Assembly (NCBI RefSeq): GCF_963668215.1
Contig: NZ_OY764190.1
Coordinates: 6,448,001 to 6,512,000 of the forward strand
Length of the DNA stretch: 64,000 nucleotides
Source of the DNA: an uncultured Desulfosarcina sp.
GTDB taxonomy: Bacteria; Desulfobacterota; Desulfobacteria; Desulfobacterales; Desulfosarcinaceae
Direction: 5' to 3'
Each line of letters opens with the position of its first letter. The first letter of the stretch is position 1. Made by a program: the position numbers and the translations under genes. Under the pieces are notes generated by a model. That model was not told where the DNA came from. It did not search any database and worked only from the letters and a program-made list of their open reading frames with translations. Below are positions 21,801 through 28,111 of the stretch, piece by piece.

Positions 21801-23641
21801 CCGATGATCAGTGTGCCGGCATCGGGCTCGTGCAGGCCGCTGGCGGTCTGGTAGGTGATCGCGTCGTCCCCCTCGCCGTAAGTGACGGTGGGCTCCTCGG
21901 CCAAGGTCTGATAGGTACCCTTGGTGACCGAACCATCCAGATCCCCGTTGAGCACCAGGGTGTCGGTAACGATGGTCAGGCTGCCGGCATCGTCCCCTTC
22001 CTGGTAGGCGGCGATGTAGGTGGAACCATAGCGGGCCGCGGTCTCGTCATCGACCAGTTCGATCTCGTCGACCATTTCGAGGACATCGTCGGGAATGCTG
22101 CCAATATCGTAAATGGTATCGCCGATGCGCACCTTTGAAGTATACACATAGCCGGCCGAGTAATTGATGCCGCCGCCAGCGAAGCTGATGCTGGCGCCCT
22201 CGTCGATGATAATATCGCTGTCATCGGCCGTCGTTTTCATGGTGATCGACCCGCCTTCGGTGTTCTGGCCGTATACGCTCACCTCCTCCTGGTCCAGGTA
22301 GCCGTCGATATGGCCGATGCAGGTTCCCACAAGGGCATTCACATAGATGGTTTCTCCCAATAGCGATCCGATGCGGGCCAGGAAATCGTCGCTCAGTTCC
22401 ACGCTGTTGAGGGTCATTTCGATTTGGTTATCCGAGGCCGAACGCTCGTCCCAGGCCCCCGAAACATCGATGCTGCTGCCCGAGGCCATATAGATGCGAT
22501 CTTCGGCCGTGATCGTGACGCTGCCGGAAGGCGAGACGATCTCGCCATACAGCTCGATATAATCGGGATTGTCGGTTTCATCTTCGCCGACCTCCAGTCC
22601 TCCCAGAGTAACCGAACTTTCATAGGTTTCGTAGGAGCTGTCCACCGTGTCGCCGGACGTGGACAGGGGGGTGCCGGTGGTGCTTTCCGCACTAGTATAA
22701 ATTTTTTCCGAAGCCAGAAGCTCGACGGTGCCGTTGCCGTATACAGCAGTGACGGCCGTGACCAGCCCCTCCTGGTTCACCACGCCGGCATACATGCCGG
22801 CGATGCCCTGCTCGGCGGTGATGCTGCCCGTATTGGTGGCCTCGCCTGGATTCTGGCTCACACGGACTTGTTTCTGGGTTCGAGTGCTCTCCTCACCGTC
22901 GTCATCGTACAGTTCGACTTCCTCGCCGGCGATCAAGGCCGCATGGCCGCCGTAAGCGTCCAGGCTGCCGCTGTTGTATACCTCGGGAGCGATCAGATAG
23001 ATCGCCCCGCCACTCTGGACGCTGATCTCGCCCTCGTTTTCGATGACGGCGGTCTCGACGGACGTGTAGTTATCGTCCCCCCAACCGTTGTAATCGTCGA
23101 TATAAAAGTTGTAGTTGTCGGCTTCGAAATCATTGTCAGCCATGTTTAAGGATGAGGCCACCAGAGTGTGCAGGTTGCCGATGCGGGCCGAAGAGCTGAA
23201 ATAAAATCCGTTCTGATTGATCAGGATAATCTTGCCGTCCGCGCTGAGTTGGCCGAAGATCTGGCTCGGATTGCTGTCGTATATCCGGTTCAGGACCATC
23301 CAACTGCTGTTGCCGCCCTGATCGAACACCACCGAAGCATCCTCGCCGATATTGAAGGTAGCCCAATTGATGCTTGCTTTTTCCTCATTCTGGGTAATGG
23401 TCTCGATGTTGCTGGCATCGTCGGTTACGATGCTCCCTATGCCTTGCCCGATGTCGTCCTCATCCAGCAGCGTGGGCAGCGCATCGGAAGCGATTGTCGG
23501 CAGGCTGCCGGCCAATGATCCGGGGCGTGCGACGCCGGTGAGGCGGCTCGACCCGGCAACTGCCACCGGAGCGAAAATCAGGTCAAGCACCAAAAGGCCA
23601 ATCAGAAAAAATTTCCAAGCCGCCCTCTTCCCCCGTCGCAT
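12884..23641 (-). CDS. Giant two-partner-secretion exoprotein (TpsA, filamentous-haemagglutinin type)
   Basis: ATG 23641 is preferred (AAGGGGG just upstream), giving about 3585 aa. A signal peptide covers residues 1-30, and the TPS/haemagglutination-activity secretion domain about 30-170, with an NQNG motif (142-145) in place of the usual NPNG. The body is a repetitive beta-helix full of Gly, Ser, Thr and Asp, recurring GSIDVSG/ASIDVSG-type turns, and an Asp run near 18614-18640. The C-terminus is acidic and charged, with no cell-wall or CTERM anchor. It is exported by the TpsB barrel encoded 88 bp upstream and probably acts as an adhesin or surface fibre. No cytotoxic C-terminal domain was recognised. 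Confidence 0.93.
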   Translation of the reverse strand: MRRGKRAAWKFFLIGLLVLDLIFAPVAVAGSSRLTGVARPGSLAGSLPTIASDALPTLLDEDDIGQGIGSIVTDDASNIETITQNEEKASINWATFNIGEDASVVFDQGGNSSWMVLNRIYDSNPSQIFGQLSADGKIILINQNGFYFSSSARIGNLHTLVASSLNMADNDFEADNYNFYIDDYNGWGDDNYTSVETAVIENEGEISVQSGGAIYLIAPEVYNSGSLDAYGGHAALIAGEEVELYDDDGEESTRTQKQVRVSQNPGEATNTGSITAEQGIAGMYAGVVNQEGLVTAVTAVYGNGTVELLASEKIYTSAESTTGTPLSTSGDTVDSSYETYESSVTLGGLEVGEDETDNPDYIELYGEIVSPSGSVTITAEDRIYMASGSSIDVSGAWDERSASDNQIEMTLNSVELSDDFLARIGSLLGETIYVNALVGTCIGHIDGYLDQEEVSVYGQNTEGGSITMKTTADDSDIIIDEGASISFAGGGINYSAGYVYTSKVRIGDTIYDIGSIPDDVLEMVDEIELVDDETAARYGSTYIAAYQEGDDAGSLTIVTDTLVLNGDLDGSVTKGTYQTLAEEPTVTYGEGDDAITYQTASGLHEPDAGTLIIGVSGDSKETIDRRINAVVFQADIVELDEDVEDADPDFYMLDDDTTYLSTDILNAAGLGSLKVYANTSIEIASDAELVLESSHGSGEVELVARRIDDYGSITIAGGTVAFYNDVNITSDSISMDEWIHLYDGAVIDVSGETWNNFNDPDGLPDQLHLNGGTIILQGRGKTAANSDALDDSEGVFIDEGAVVDVSGGYAVDYDGDVTGGDAGALTIEGREIVLDGDISGYSLVGYSGGTLTLKSSSLNIIHASGATESLTAESLTDWWLAQSGFAHIDFYSDGSLIVGDNVDLQPSTVKYTAPIGKLTSMTYVDASDYDADETEATSVGLTAHAETFLSDDSTIYSDAVSINSNATIEVTPGGTIALEGPYISIEGDLVARSGSVSAAASVGDITLGSGASIDVSGYTQQLTYSHATGLPLVYAVYAGGSVDLEASVGSITMADGSSIDVSGSKRVTNYYRNIYGGKESYRLAAEAGSITLTGKTFDLNGEFIAKTYLSGLTGGSLSIASTNYSEVYAITQSALESYVQSGFDALAFSSLSGLQFGDADDESDIDGDGWDLRELILDAPVISAYDEQDVCLEATYVHITNSDEKYTNLPEYDVSPSATAVEGQSNTFELAGQWLDIEGSVAIDGFTTIDLRADIDMTLSDVFYEENSSTGTGVWAGGLYTYADLKLTAGRIYPTTDTIFTISTGKVQDDGTWLGGSVEIAQSDTAALDGAILSANGQITIETNTLIHNGTLLAPMGRIILTGMGEDSQIILGQNSVLSTDSDTAVEWGYYEDGEWLRIDHTGDSLDNTVEVAGSPERYIEIVADTVTAEEGSTIDVSGGGVVYATEFEASISGSADPLTVAGRYVIIPDNSVQLPGEAIYLSGIDGIEDGYYSLLPIEYAYLDGAIILIDLGSIYSTDYDYGNTLAGYDTGIGYNAVMGTSLKSTEAHLYAVRSASDVLEEGSYNGAYSVAGDGGTLTVNSGGGQLSATYYGSGLSGYDGGQAWISSVNMELTSAEYFGSDEDVLYFDPQTLFGAGFETVIFGYDKDADAFADLIGSLADAFALLADDDDDDDDDASLSTTETLVVHDVDFSGNAIGLYASNSIDIQSNVTIGGSDDTNELILASAGGAITVADDGTTSIEADALGIYANTMEVGEVFETGEIVAIAGSGSTELVDTDYVSDSGAEEGVLRIYSGFYDQLAEADYVAIAGTSEIRTVGQVSVGSAGLLYLNTPQLTSEAYSVVVDGATVSRQSADFSAASIWIDNSGTAAVSDATETSGSMTFTASYDEAYEEDGLDTGEVQITGSVTLAAISQVDIVAQQDIVLAGEGSFSTDGDLILSAGRVTAGAVSDDEDYESADFEVTVAGLLTIQTLDGQTAGPEQTAGGSLAFTADTIVQSGTIDNFAGNISLTAESGLYLTAGSEIIASGGILDYTIADETVYQAYAAGSVTLSSGGTLEIQGATTDDEGNAIAAAIVDVGNSASDIPDDVDEDTWAGWLNDGYLDAGSLTITAEASATMIEGTLLGGADAQYEDTSGQVVEARGGDFDLTALSIDFSSLNTTLAAGGFDHGISLRAITGSIIVAADDTMQAEQIKLVADAGGIDVAGTLDASGASDDRYIELYAEDDINLYDGSQLIVAGDAGADADGGDVIVDSDKGFINMYATALIDVSASEDGDGTGGSVQFQASRYNNADADSTDDDAGANDVRVELDGTITGAETVAVVATRGYDDSDDGAYSESGDIGEEEIEKIAGDTSDYLSAYEEYVDNGGGSVEENLTLDDDTTFTLMAGVEIVYDGDLTLTEDWDFSDGDSWSDIDATGVLTIRASGDLTIAADLTDEPQTAAERLTESDSNDSWSYTLVAGADLDSADPLATKAGEGTFAVEDENLIYTESGTIRFASGGDTIIGKGQTRYYDDREDLETSYTLATYDGDITGKVKGSLTITGDKSGSNAGAIQSALGDIGIDVGGDLMLGYFAAIRTTGETTATVTLDDVLAQGSLWTKKMAQEVTFTDLEGNTVTTTYFDAIMNYHLYEQEGYENLVSYYNRIRTLAFEQFDTYANGGDITISVGGDASGTSSTYGFMRCYADDADTVNSADMVGASYVYEDSYRPAAGIVAMADGDVTVEVGGDVGSTYSTTASGVLQVGAFGGGNLTLTAGGDVDVRLYIEDGRLAVMTMQDFGQHLAADYSIEVIDSTEGADVTVNVTALGSITLGSVIDPLMAIYFDTETEQATGRNDDIYSFHWTEETALSLTSINGDITISGESYYYDSTATIVTGALPANVALIAGGDIILASDSTLWLLPSSTGGLYALAGDSIIGDREISSGGSTVRTYEELVISNLAPEQLYYQYVLSNYDEESEEYSYTGLTYGDYKSTSVIADSNGYLEAYKDAFNEWYEAQDATTQAAYQDLYQQVNGTSYNLHDGDSQPVVLIAGEDIDNLALNSPKQTQIIAGVDITDSWFRIQHPNDDDISVVAAGGEISFSLLPDYYNSTYSETAKEMIYNKSGIELAGTGDLIVAAGYDIDLGYSAGIRTVGSVPNDALSTTGADITLLAGYEYEAILQDADGNWDASVAETFFDLLLEAGINYTAIKYGEVTEDDQVEETDIGTVRAYGEAYAKLLAGYDNYDDVPQTVRDELAALYLAEIRADLIDAGLTVRSGDDRSGTTSASDANYVASMINGIDFDTAAGTGDIRMTQSQIYTQQYGDINILVAGQFDVGVSSFSDEKSDTGINTMRGGDINIYARNDLNVNESRVMTWYGGDILIWSDYGDINAGKGSKTTVSVSDPEKVYDEDTGSYVLKYTLPAVGSGIRLLTYDPDGTGPLTAPTAGNGYFFAPEGEIDAGEAGIVGQGNILLNALVLTNTQNISVGGLSSGASISQDASADVGGFSGTGGLANAVNQMDEETELLSARERFSDYVAGLSENLVPKWLSIEVVGFGDEEDEDEASEADEEGKETSDRGKIDGQTDATLEKFYNRQAGKRFAVLE
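18614..18640. repeat. 9-bp tandem repeat encoding a poly-aspartate run in TpsA
   Basis: The unit gtcatcgtc is repeated three times in a row and reads as consecutive Asp codons on the minus strand. It is a possible site of slippage, but every unit is in frame. Confidence 0.8.
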
Positions 23642-23686
23642 GTCTTCCCCCTTAAAAACTTGATGCAATAGCAAGTCTCAAGCTTT

Positions 23687-23713
23687 GTCATTCCCGCGAA
23701 GGCGGGAATCCAT
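23687..23713. repeat. Dispersed palindromic repeat (gtcattcccgcgaaggcggg type)
   Basis: A short hairpin-forming element lies in the tpsB-tpsA gap, with arms ttcccgc and gcgggaa. The same family occurs as an inverted pair at 34091-34157. It could act as an mRNA stem between the two coding regions. Confidence 0.75.
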
Positions 23714-23729
23714 GATCATTTCAAAACCA

Positions 23730-25361
23730 TCAAAACTTAAACAACACCTTGAAATGAACCAGTTGATCTCCGGAATCGGTCTTATCCGTATCTTCCAGAG
23801 CCACACCCCAATCGACCTGATAGTCGATGTACTTAATCAAATGGCCCCGCACGCCGGCACCGGCGCCTTGCAGGGTTATATTTGGGTCCTCGCCAGAAAG
23901 GGCGTCCTGGGTCTTTAAAGCGGCGACGTCGTAAAACAGGTACGGCGTCATGCGCAGGTACTTGCCGGCCCCCATGGCCTCCCCAAGATCCGGGGCGATC
24001 AGTTCAGTCGTGCCGTGCAAGGCGTCGTCGCCGACGGCTTCGCTCTCCATGTACCCGCGCACACTGGACACACCCCCGGCGATGTACTGTTCGTTGGAGA
24101 TGAGCGGCTGGTTGGCCAACTGGCCGTCGACTGCCGCCGTAAGTCGCCAGTTGGCCCAAAGCTTCTGGTGACGGGCCAGGGAAGCCTTGCCGTAGAAGTA
24201 ATTGCCCTGGGCACCCCAGCGTTTGTCGTCGAATTTTTCCATGTTGGACCCCAGTTGACGCAGGGCCAGGTTGATGCCGAGCGAGAATCGGGTCTCGCCG
24301 GATTTATCCGGTATCGTGCCGTTGTATGAGGCGCTCAATGGGGTGTACCGGACGGGTGTCTTTTCGCCTTCGATATCTTCCTTGAAGTCCTTGTAGTCCA
24401 GTCCGAACACCAGGCTGTGCAGATAGCCTTCCAAAGGCGGCAGATTGGCCAGGTACCGCATCCCCACAATGTACCCCTCTCCTACCACCAGGATATTCTC
24501 CGCCGTGGCAGTACTGCTGTCCGAGCGCAGGCCGTAAAGGACGATCAGATGATCGTCATCCCAGGGCGAAGGCAACGAATAGGAACCGCTGAACAGCTTG
24601 ACCTCCTCGGTATCCTCCGGTGATGTCTGGGCCTGCAGGGAAACCGAATGCTCCTTCTGCCAGAGATTGTCATAGCGCAGCATGGCGTTGAGCCGCAGAT
24701 CGGTGGTGTCGTGGGTGGACCGGTTGTTCAGTTCAAGGGCGCCATGCAGCGGCAGCTTGTCCTTGACATGCAGATCGACGTCGATAGTGCCCAGTTCCCG
24801 TCCGGGCATCAACACCGGCGCGACCTTGAGATCCAGGTTGCGGTTGACCCGTGCCAACTGCTGTTTGACGTCCGGCAGGTAGAACACCTCGCCGGGGTTC
24901 AGGGCCGGTATTTCATTGAGCAAGCGCTCGCGGGTAAAATAACGGTTACCCTTGACCCGCACCCGCCGGATCTTGCTCTCGATCACCTCCAGGCGGACCA
25001 CGCCGTCTTCGATGGATTGCGGCGGAATATTGACCAGGGCGGTTGGGTACCCACGCTCGTGATACGCCTTCTCCGCCGCGCTGCGCGCCGCCTCGACATC
25101 CCTTGCCGTTTTTCCGGGGCCGACGAAATCCTTGACCCGATTCAGCAGGATCTCATTGTGCAGGAGATGGTTGCCATCGAAAAAAAATTCCCGGATCTCG
25201 AAGGTTGGTTCCGCTTCGGCCTCGGTCTGGCAAAGCCCGATCCGTGGTGCGGCCAGCAGGCCGATACAAGTCAAAACGGTCGCCGTGATTATCAGCAGGA
25301 ACGTTGCAGGGTATCGTGAGTTCAATACAATCTCTACTTTCGACGAAGTAAATGGATTCAT
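23730..25361 (-). CDS. TpsB outer-membrane transporter (FhaC/ShlB/HecB family)
   Basis: A 543-aa protein with a signal sequence (about residues 16-45), two POTRA domains (about 54-130 and 131-205), and a 16-strand-type FhaC barrel from about 210 to the terminal Phe. The conserved VRGY motif of the plug loop is at 434-437. The family secretes TpsA proteins without ATP, recognising their N-terminal TPS domain in the periplasm. The gene is the first of the operon and directly upstream of tpsA. The start is uncertain: ATG 25361 has no clear Shine-Dalgarno sequence and sits behind a GGGTC/GACCC hairpin. Confidence 0.93.
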   Translation of the reverse strand: MNPFTSSKVEIVLNSRYPATFLLIITATVLTCIGLLAAPRIGLCQTEAEAEPTFEIREFFFDGNHLLHNEILLNRVKDFVGPGKTARDVEAARSAAEKAYHERGYPTALVNIPPQSIEDGVVRLEVIESKIRRVRVKGNRYFTRERLLNEIPALNPGEVFYLPDVKQQLARVNRNLDLKVAPVLMPGRELGTIDVDLHVKDKLPLHGALELNNRSTHDTTDLRLNAMLRYDNLWQKEHSVSLQAQTSPEDTEEVKLFSGSYSLPSPWDDDHLIVLYGLRSDSSTATAENILVVGEGYIVGMRYLANLPPLEGYLHSLVFGLDYKDFKEDIEGEKTPVRYTPLSASYNGTIPDKSGETRFSLGINLALRQLGSNMEKFDDKRWGAQGNYFYGKASLARHQKLWANWRLTAAVDGQLANQPLISNEQYIAGGVSSVRGYMESEAVGDDALHGTTELIAPDLGEAMGAGKYLRMTPYLFYDVAALKTQDALSGEDPNITLQGAGAGVRGHLIKYIDYQVDWGVALEDTDKTDSGDQLVHFKVLFKF

Positions 25362-25387
25362 GGGTCTAAAAAAGTGACCCGTGCAGG

Positions 25388-25423
25388 AAAAAAAACCGGA
25401 CTGCCTTCACGCTGGCAACCCGG
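25388..25423 (-). terminator. Riboswitch-controlled intrinsic terminator
   Basis: The aptamer 3' strand CCGGGTTGCC (25414-25423) pairs over 10 positions, with two G-U pairs, with GGCAGTCCGG (25396-25405), followed by eight U residues (25388-25395). Because the same bases close the aptamer, ligand binding should prevent the terminator, making this an ON switch. This is the direct expression platform for tpsB. Confidence 0.75.
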
Positions 25424-25555
25424 CCGTCTTTGGATCCTGAGTCATCGGAAGACCGATCCGCCGTGTCAGGTTGCGACGATTCGGTCCTTTTTTCTCGATC
25501 AGGACGGGTAAGACCCGTGGCTTTCCGACCCCCGGTCGCCCGGGGTGTGGCGTTT
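25388..25555 (-). promoter_or_regulatory. c-di-GMP-I (GEMM)-like riboswitch upstream of the tpsB operon
   Basis: Read on the minus strand, GCCACACC (from 25551) leads into a stem CCCCGG/CCGGGG capped by a GCGA (GNRA) tetraloop. The conserved joiner GGTCGGAAAGCC and the P3 5' strand follow; P3 closes through GTCTT/AAGAC and ends with GGCCGGGTTGCC. This is the order and motif set of c-di-GMP-I aptamers. P3 carries an insertion of about 60 nt. A near-identical 40-nt core recurs upstream of the VPxPA-CTERM gene (33634-33748). The ligand is inferred from the family; a cGAMP-responsive variant is not excluded. Confidence 0.65.
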
Positions 25556-25613
25556 TCGTTTTTCGCCTATCTACTTTTTGTAGCGACTGTATTCATTGTC
25601 AACACCAATCCAG

Positions 25614-26558
25614 CTAGAAGTCTGGATTATAAGTTTGATTGTTCTTTAACATACTGTTTAGCGTGATCAGAAGCTTTCGCATACAGGCGGTCAAGGCCAC
25701 ACTATGCTTTTTTCCATTGGCCAGCAGTCTGGTATAAAAGCGATTTAGCTTTTCATTCCATCTGGTTGCAGCTGACAATGTCGGCATGTGTAATGCTTTG
25801 CGCACAATAGCTCGACCACCGGTTATGGTACGCTTCCCTCTCATCAATCCGCTATCGCGGTTCATGGGGGCAACACCGACTAAAGCGGCTATCTCTCGAC
25901 GGTTTAACTTCCCAAGTTCTGGAAGAGCAAACAACAGTGTATATGCGGTTGTTTTTCCGATGCCTGGAACCGACGTAATCAGGTCAACCTTCTGGCGCCA
26001 AGTCGGATTGTTTTTGATTTCATGGTTCATTTGCTCATCAATGCTTTTAATCTGAGCATCCAACGTGGCGATGACGGCTTTAATCCCATTGATTACCGGA
26101 TCGGAAAAAACGCGTGCCAGGCGGTTTTTTTCAGCAGTACGCATGGCAATGAGTTGTTGTCGCCTGGAGATGAGTTCTTTGAGTTTAAGTTGGTTGAAGG
26201 TTAACTGATCCCGAACTTCAGGCCGAACGTCTTGAGCAAACCGTGCGATGACATACGCATCGATCGCATCAGTTTTGGCAAGTTGTCCAATGGCCCGCGC
26301 ATAGTCTCTGACTTGACGTGGATTGACAACGGCCAATGGGAGTTTGGCATCCGCAACTGAAAGAGCCACACTAATTTCATACCCCCCGCTGGCTTCCATT
26401 ACGATTAAACGGGGTGTGTGCTTTTTCAGCATCTTGATTAATGCTTTGATTTTTTTAGGCTCATAGACAAACCGGTATTGTTTGTTTTCCGGCAGCAAAT
26501 GAACGTCGAGATTGTCTTTTGACACATCGATACCAACAAAAACAGGGCAATCTGGCAT
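25614..26558 (-). CDS. IS110-family DEDD transposase
   Basis: ATG 26558 is chosen, with GGGAGG 9 bp upstream; an upstream in-frame ATG at 26630 lacks a ribosome site. The 314-aa product starts with the RuvC-like DEDD catalytic domain (VFVGIDVSKDNLDVHL, then VMEASGGYE and KTDAIDAYVIARFA) and ends with the transposase_20 domain containing SVPGIGKTTAYTLL and the conserved catalytic-serine region near ALVGVAPMNRDSG. It appears intact. IS110 enzymes recombine donor and target DNA guided by a bridge RNA encoded in the element's non-coding end. Confidence 0.95.
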   Translation of the reverse strand: MPDCPVFVGIDVSKDNLDVHLLPENKQYRFVYEPKKIKALIKMLKKHTPRLIVMEASGGYEISVALSVADAKLPLAVVNPRQVRDYARAIGQLAKTDAIDAYVIARFAQDVRPEVRDQLTFNQLKLKELISRRQQLIAMRTAEKNRLARVFSDPVINGIKAVIATLDAQIKSIDEQMNHEIKNNPTWRQKVDLITSVPGIGKTTAYTLLFALPELGKLNRREIAALVGVAPMNRDSGLMRGKRTITGGRAIVRKALHMPTLSAATRWNEKLNRFYTRLLANGKKHSVALTACMRKLLITLNSMLKNNQTYNPDF

Positions 26559-26735
26559 GATTTTGACCCTCCCTTGCGAATTCGAGATCCTTTTTGGTCT
26601 CCGGCGACTGTACGGGTTTACCATGGCCAAGGCCGGGAAGCGATCCAGCTACGGGCGGTCTTGAAAGACCAAGGAGCGGTCGACCTACTACCCGGCTTGT
26701 TCCGTTTTTAAGGTATCAACAATCAGTAACGCTTA
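26559..26735 (-). ncRNA. Putative IS110 bridge RNA region
   Basis: This non-coding segment lies immediately upstream of the IS110 start codon, where the IS110 group encodes its bridge RNA (known for IS621). It contains hairpin-forming sequence such as GGTCTT/AAGACC near 26670-26685 on the minus strand. The donor- and target-binding loops were not assigned because the element ends are not known. Confidence 0.4.
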
Positions 26736-26846
26736 AACAGTTTTTTTAATATACAAGGAGCGGGGTCGCCGCTCCCACGAAACCCTCTTTCATTTCGGAT
26801 TTACGGCCAAACAGGCATAACTGGCTCTCTACGCCCTTATCATGTA

Positions 26847-28076
26847 TCATCCGGTCGTATGTTCGACCTCCAGGCACTTATCCAGTTCCTGAAGCAAAGC
26901 ACGGGCATCCTTGAAGCCGTCCAGTTTCTGGATGATTTCTCCTTCGGGGCTGACTAGAACGATCATCGGATAGCCATTTTGTTCATACAGCTCGTGGTAA
27001 GCCTTCTCCTGGTCGCTGTCGACCTTGACCCACACGAAGTCGTCCCAGTGATCCTGAATCCTGGGGTCCATTATGGTTTCGTTCAGCAGCCGCTTGCTCC
27101 AGCCGCACCAGCTGGCATAAAGGACCAGCACCATGGGTTTGTGCTCCTCGGCGGCGGCTTCGTAACCAGCGTCATGGTCCTCAATCCAAGCCAGCGCCTT
27201 GCTGTTGAAATCGGATGCCTTTTCGAAATCAACCACCTCCACCTCCAAAGCTAACATTTTCCCGGCTCCCGGATGGTTGTAATCTACCGTGAAATTCTCC
27301 TCACCAACGGAAACAATGCTTCCCCGTTTTCCCATCACGGCAAAAGGCGCTCCAATTTTCGGGGATAGGGTCATGAGCACATTTTGGTCGCTGATTGTTA
27401 GCTGTGTGGGTCCGAAGCCGGAATCGACGGTCTTTCCATCTTCGACGTTCGCCTCAAGAGTAACCGTTTTGTCTCCAACGGCGGTCACCTTGGACGTATA
27501 GTAAGGCGTCAGCGGGACGGACTGGCCAACATGGGGGAAACTATTGAAACGGGATGCGAACTCCTGGGCTGACATTTCAACCACACGGGGAATCGTTTTC
27601 CGGATTGGATATTGCTTGATCAATTGATCATTTACATCCCCGAATCCACTGGATGGCGGCAGGGGAATGGTCTTTTTCTCTCCCGCGTGCATGCCGATCA
27701 CCACTTGGGCCAATTGAGGCGCCTGCGATTCCTTGCCGGCAATAAACTGCTCCGGTCCATATTCTTGGGGATCGAAAAACCAGGCGGCCTTTTTCTCCTC
27801 GGAATCATTGGCCAATGCTTTCGAGGAGGTGACGATCAGTTCGCCAGATTTGAGTCTCAGGTTGTAGTTAGCGGTTACGAAATCGCCGGATTCAATGACA
27901 TTTGGACTCTCCTGCGAAGGGCTGTCGGAATCGATGGTTGAGACTGCGGCCGCCGTTGTCGCCACCTTTTCGGTTGTCGGCTTTGTTGTATCGGTCAATG
28001 GCGTTTGGGCTGAACACGCGCACAGAAAAACGACCGCGGATAGTATTCCGATGCGAACTGCATGTCTAACTTTCAT
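26847..28076 (-). CDS. Lipoprotein with FKBP/SlyD-like domain fused to a thioredoxin-like domain
   Basis: A 409-aa protein. Lipobox LCAC gives Cys21 as the lipidated residue. After a Thr/Ser linker, residues about 60-290 resemble an FKBP/SlyD peptidyl-prolyl isomerase with a repeated GDFVTANYNLRLKSG-type strand and an inserted flap. Residues about 300-400 are a thioredoxin fold with WCGWS: Cys324 is present, but the second cysteine is Ser327, and the cis-Pro is Pro370. A single-cysteine site argues for disulfide isomerase or chaperone-like action rather than disulfide reduction. It is 35 bp downstream of a paralogous FKBP-like lipoprotein gene, probably in one operon. Confidence 0.75.
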   Translation of the reverse strand: MKVRHAVRIGILSAVVFLCACSAQTPLTDTTKPTTEKVATTAAAVSTIDSDSPSQESPNVIESGDFVTANYNLRLKSGELIVTSSKALANDSEEKKAAWFFDPQEYGPEQFIAGKESQAPQLAQVVIGMHAGEKKTIPLPPSSGFGDVNDQLIKQYPIRKTIPRVVEMSAQEFASRFNSFPHVGQSVPLTPYYTSKVTAVGDKTVTLEANVEDGKTVDSGFGPTQLTISDQNVLMTLSPKIGAPFAVMGKRGSIVSVGEENFTVDYNHPGAGKMLALEVEVVDFEKASDFNSKALAWIEDHDAGYEAAAEEHKPMVLVLYASWCGWSKRLLNETIMDPRIQDHWDDFVWVKVDSDQEKAYHELYEQNGYPMIVLVSPEGEIIQKLDGFKDARALLQELDKCLEVEHTTG

Positions 28077-28111
28077 TTTCTCACCTGTTCTTTGTTTCTT
28101 ATATTGATTAG

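Larger units (their letters stand above)
25600..26750 (-). mobile_element. IS110-family insertion sequence (limits approximate)
   Basis: It comprises the transposase gene (25614-26558) and a non-coding 5' stretch on its upstream side. IS110 elements lack long terminal inverted repeats, so exact ends cannot be read. A 7-bp inverted repeat AATCCAG/CTGGATT (25607-25613, 25622-25628) straddles the transposase stop. It lies between the FKBP genes and the riboswitch of the TPS operon, close enough to affect that promoter: a TTGACA on the minus strand is at 25597-25602. Confidence 0.8.

Noticed and set aside
12884..23641. TpsA as a contact-dependent inhibition (CdiA) toxin
   Set aside because: No toxin domain or VENN-type boundary at the C-terminus and no immunity gene downstream; the end is a short acidic tail.
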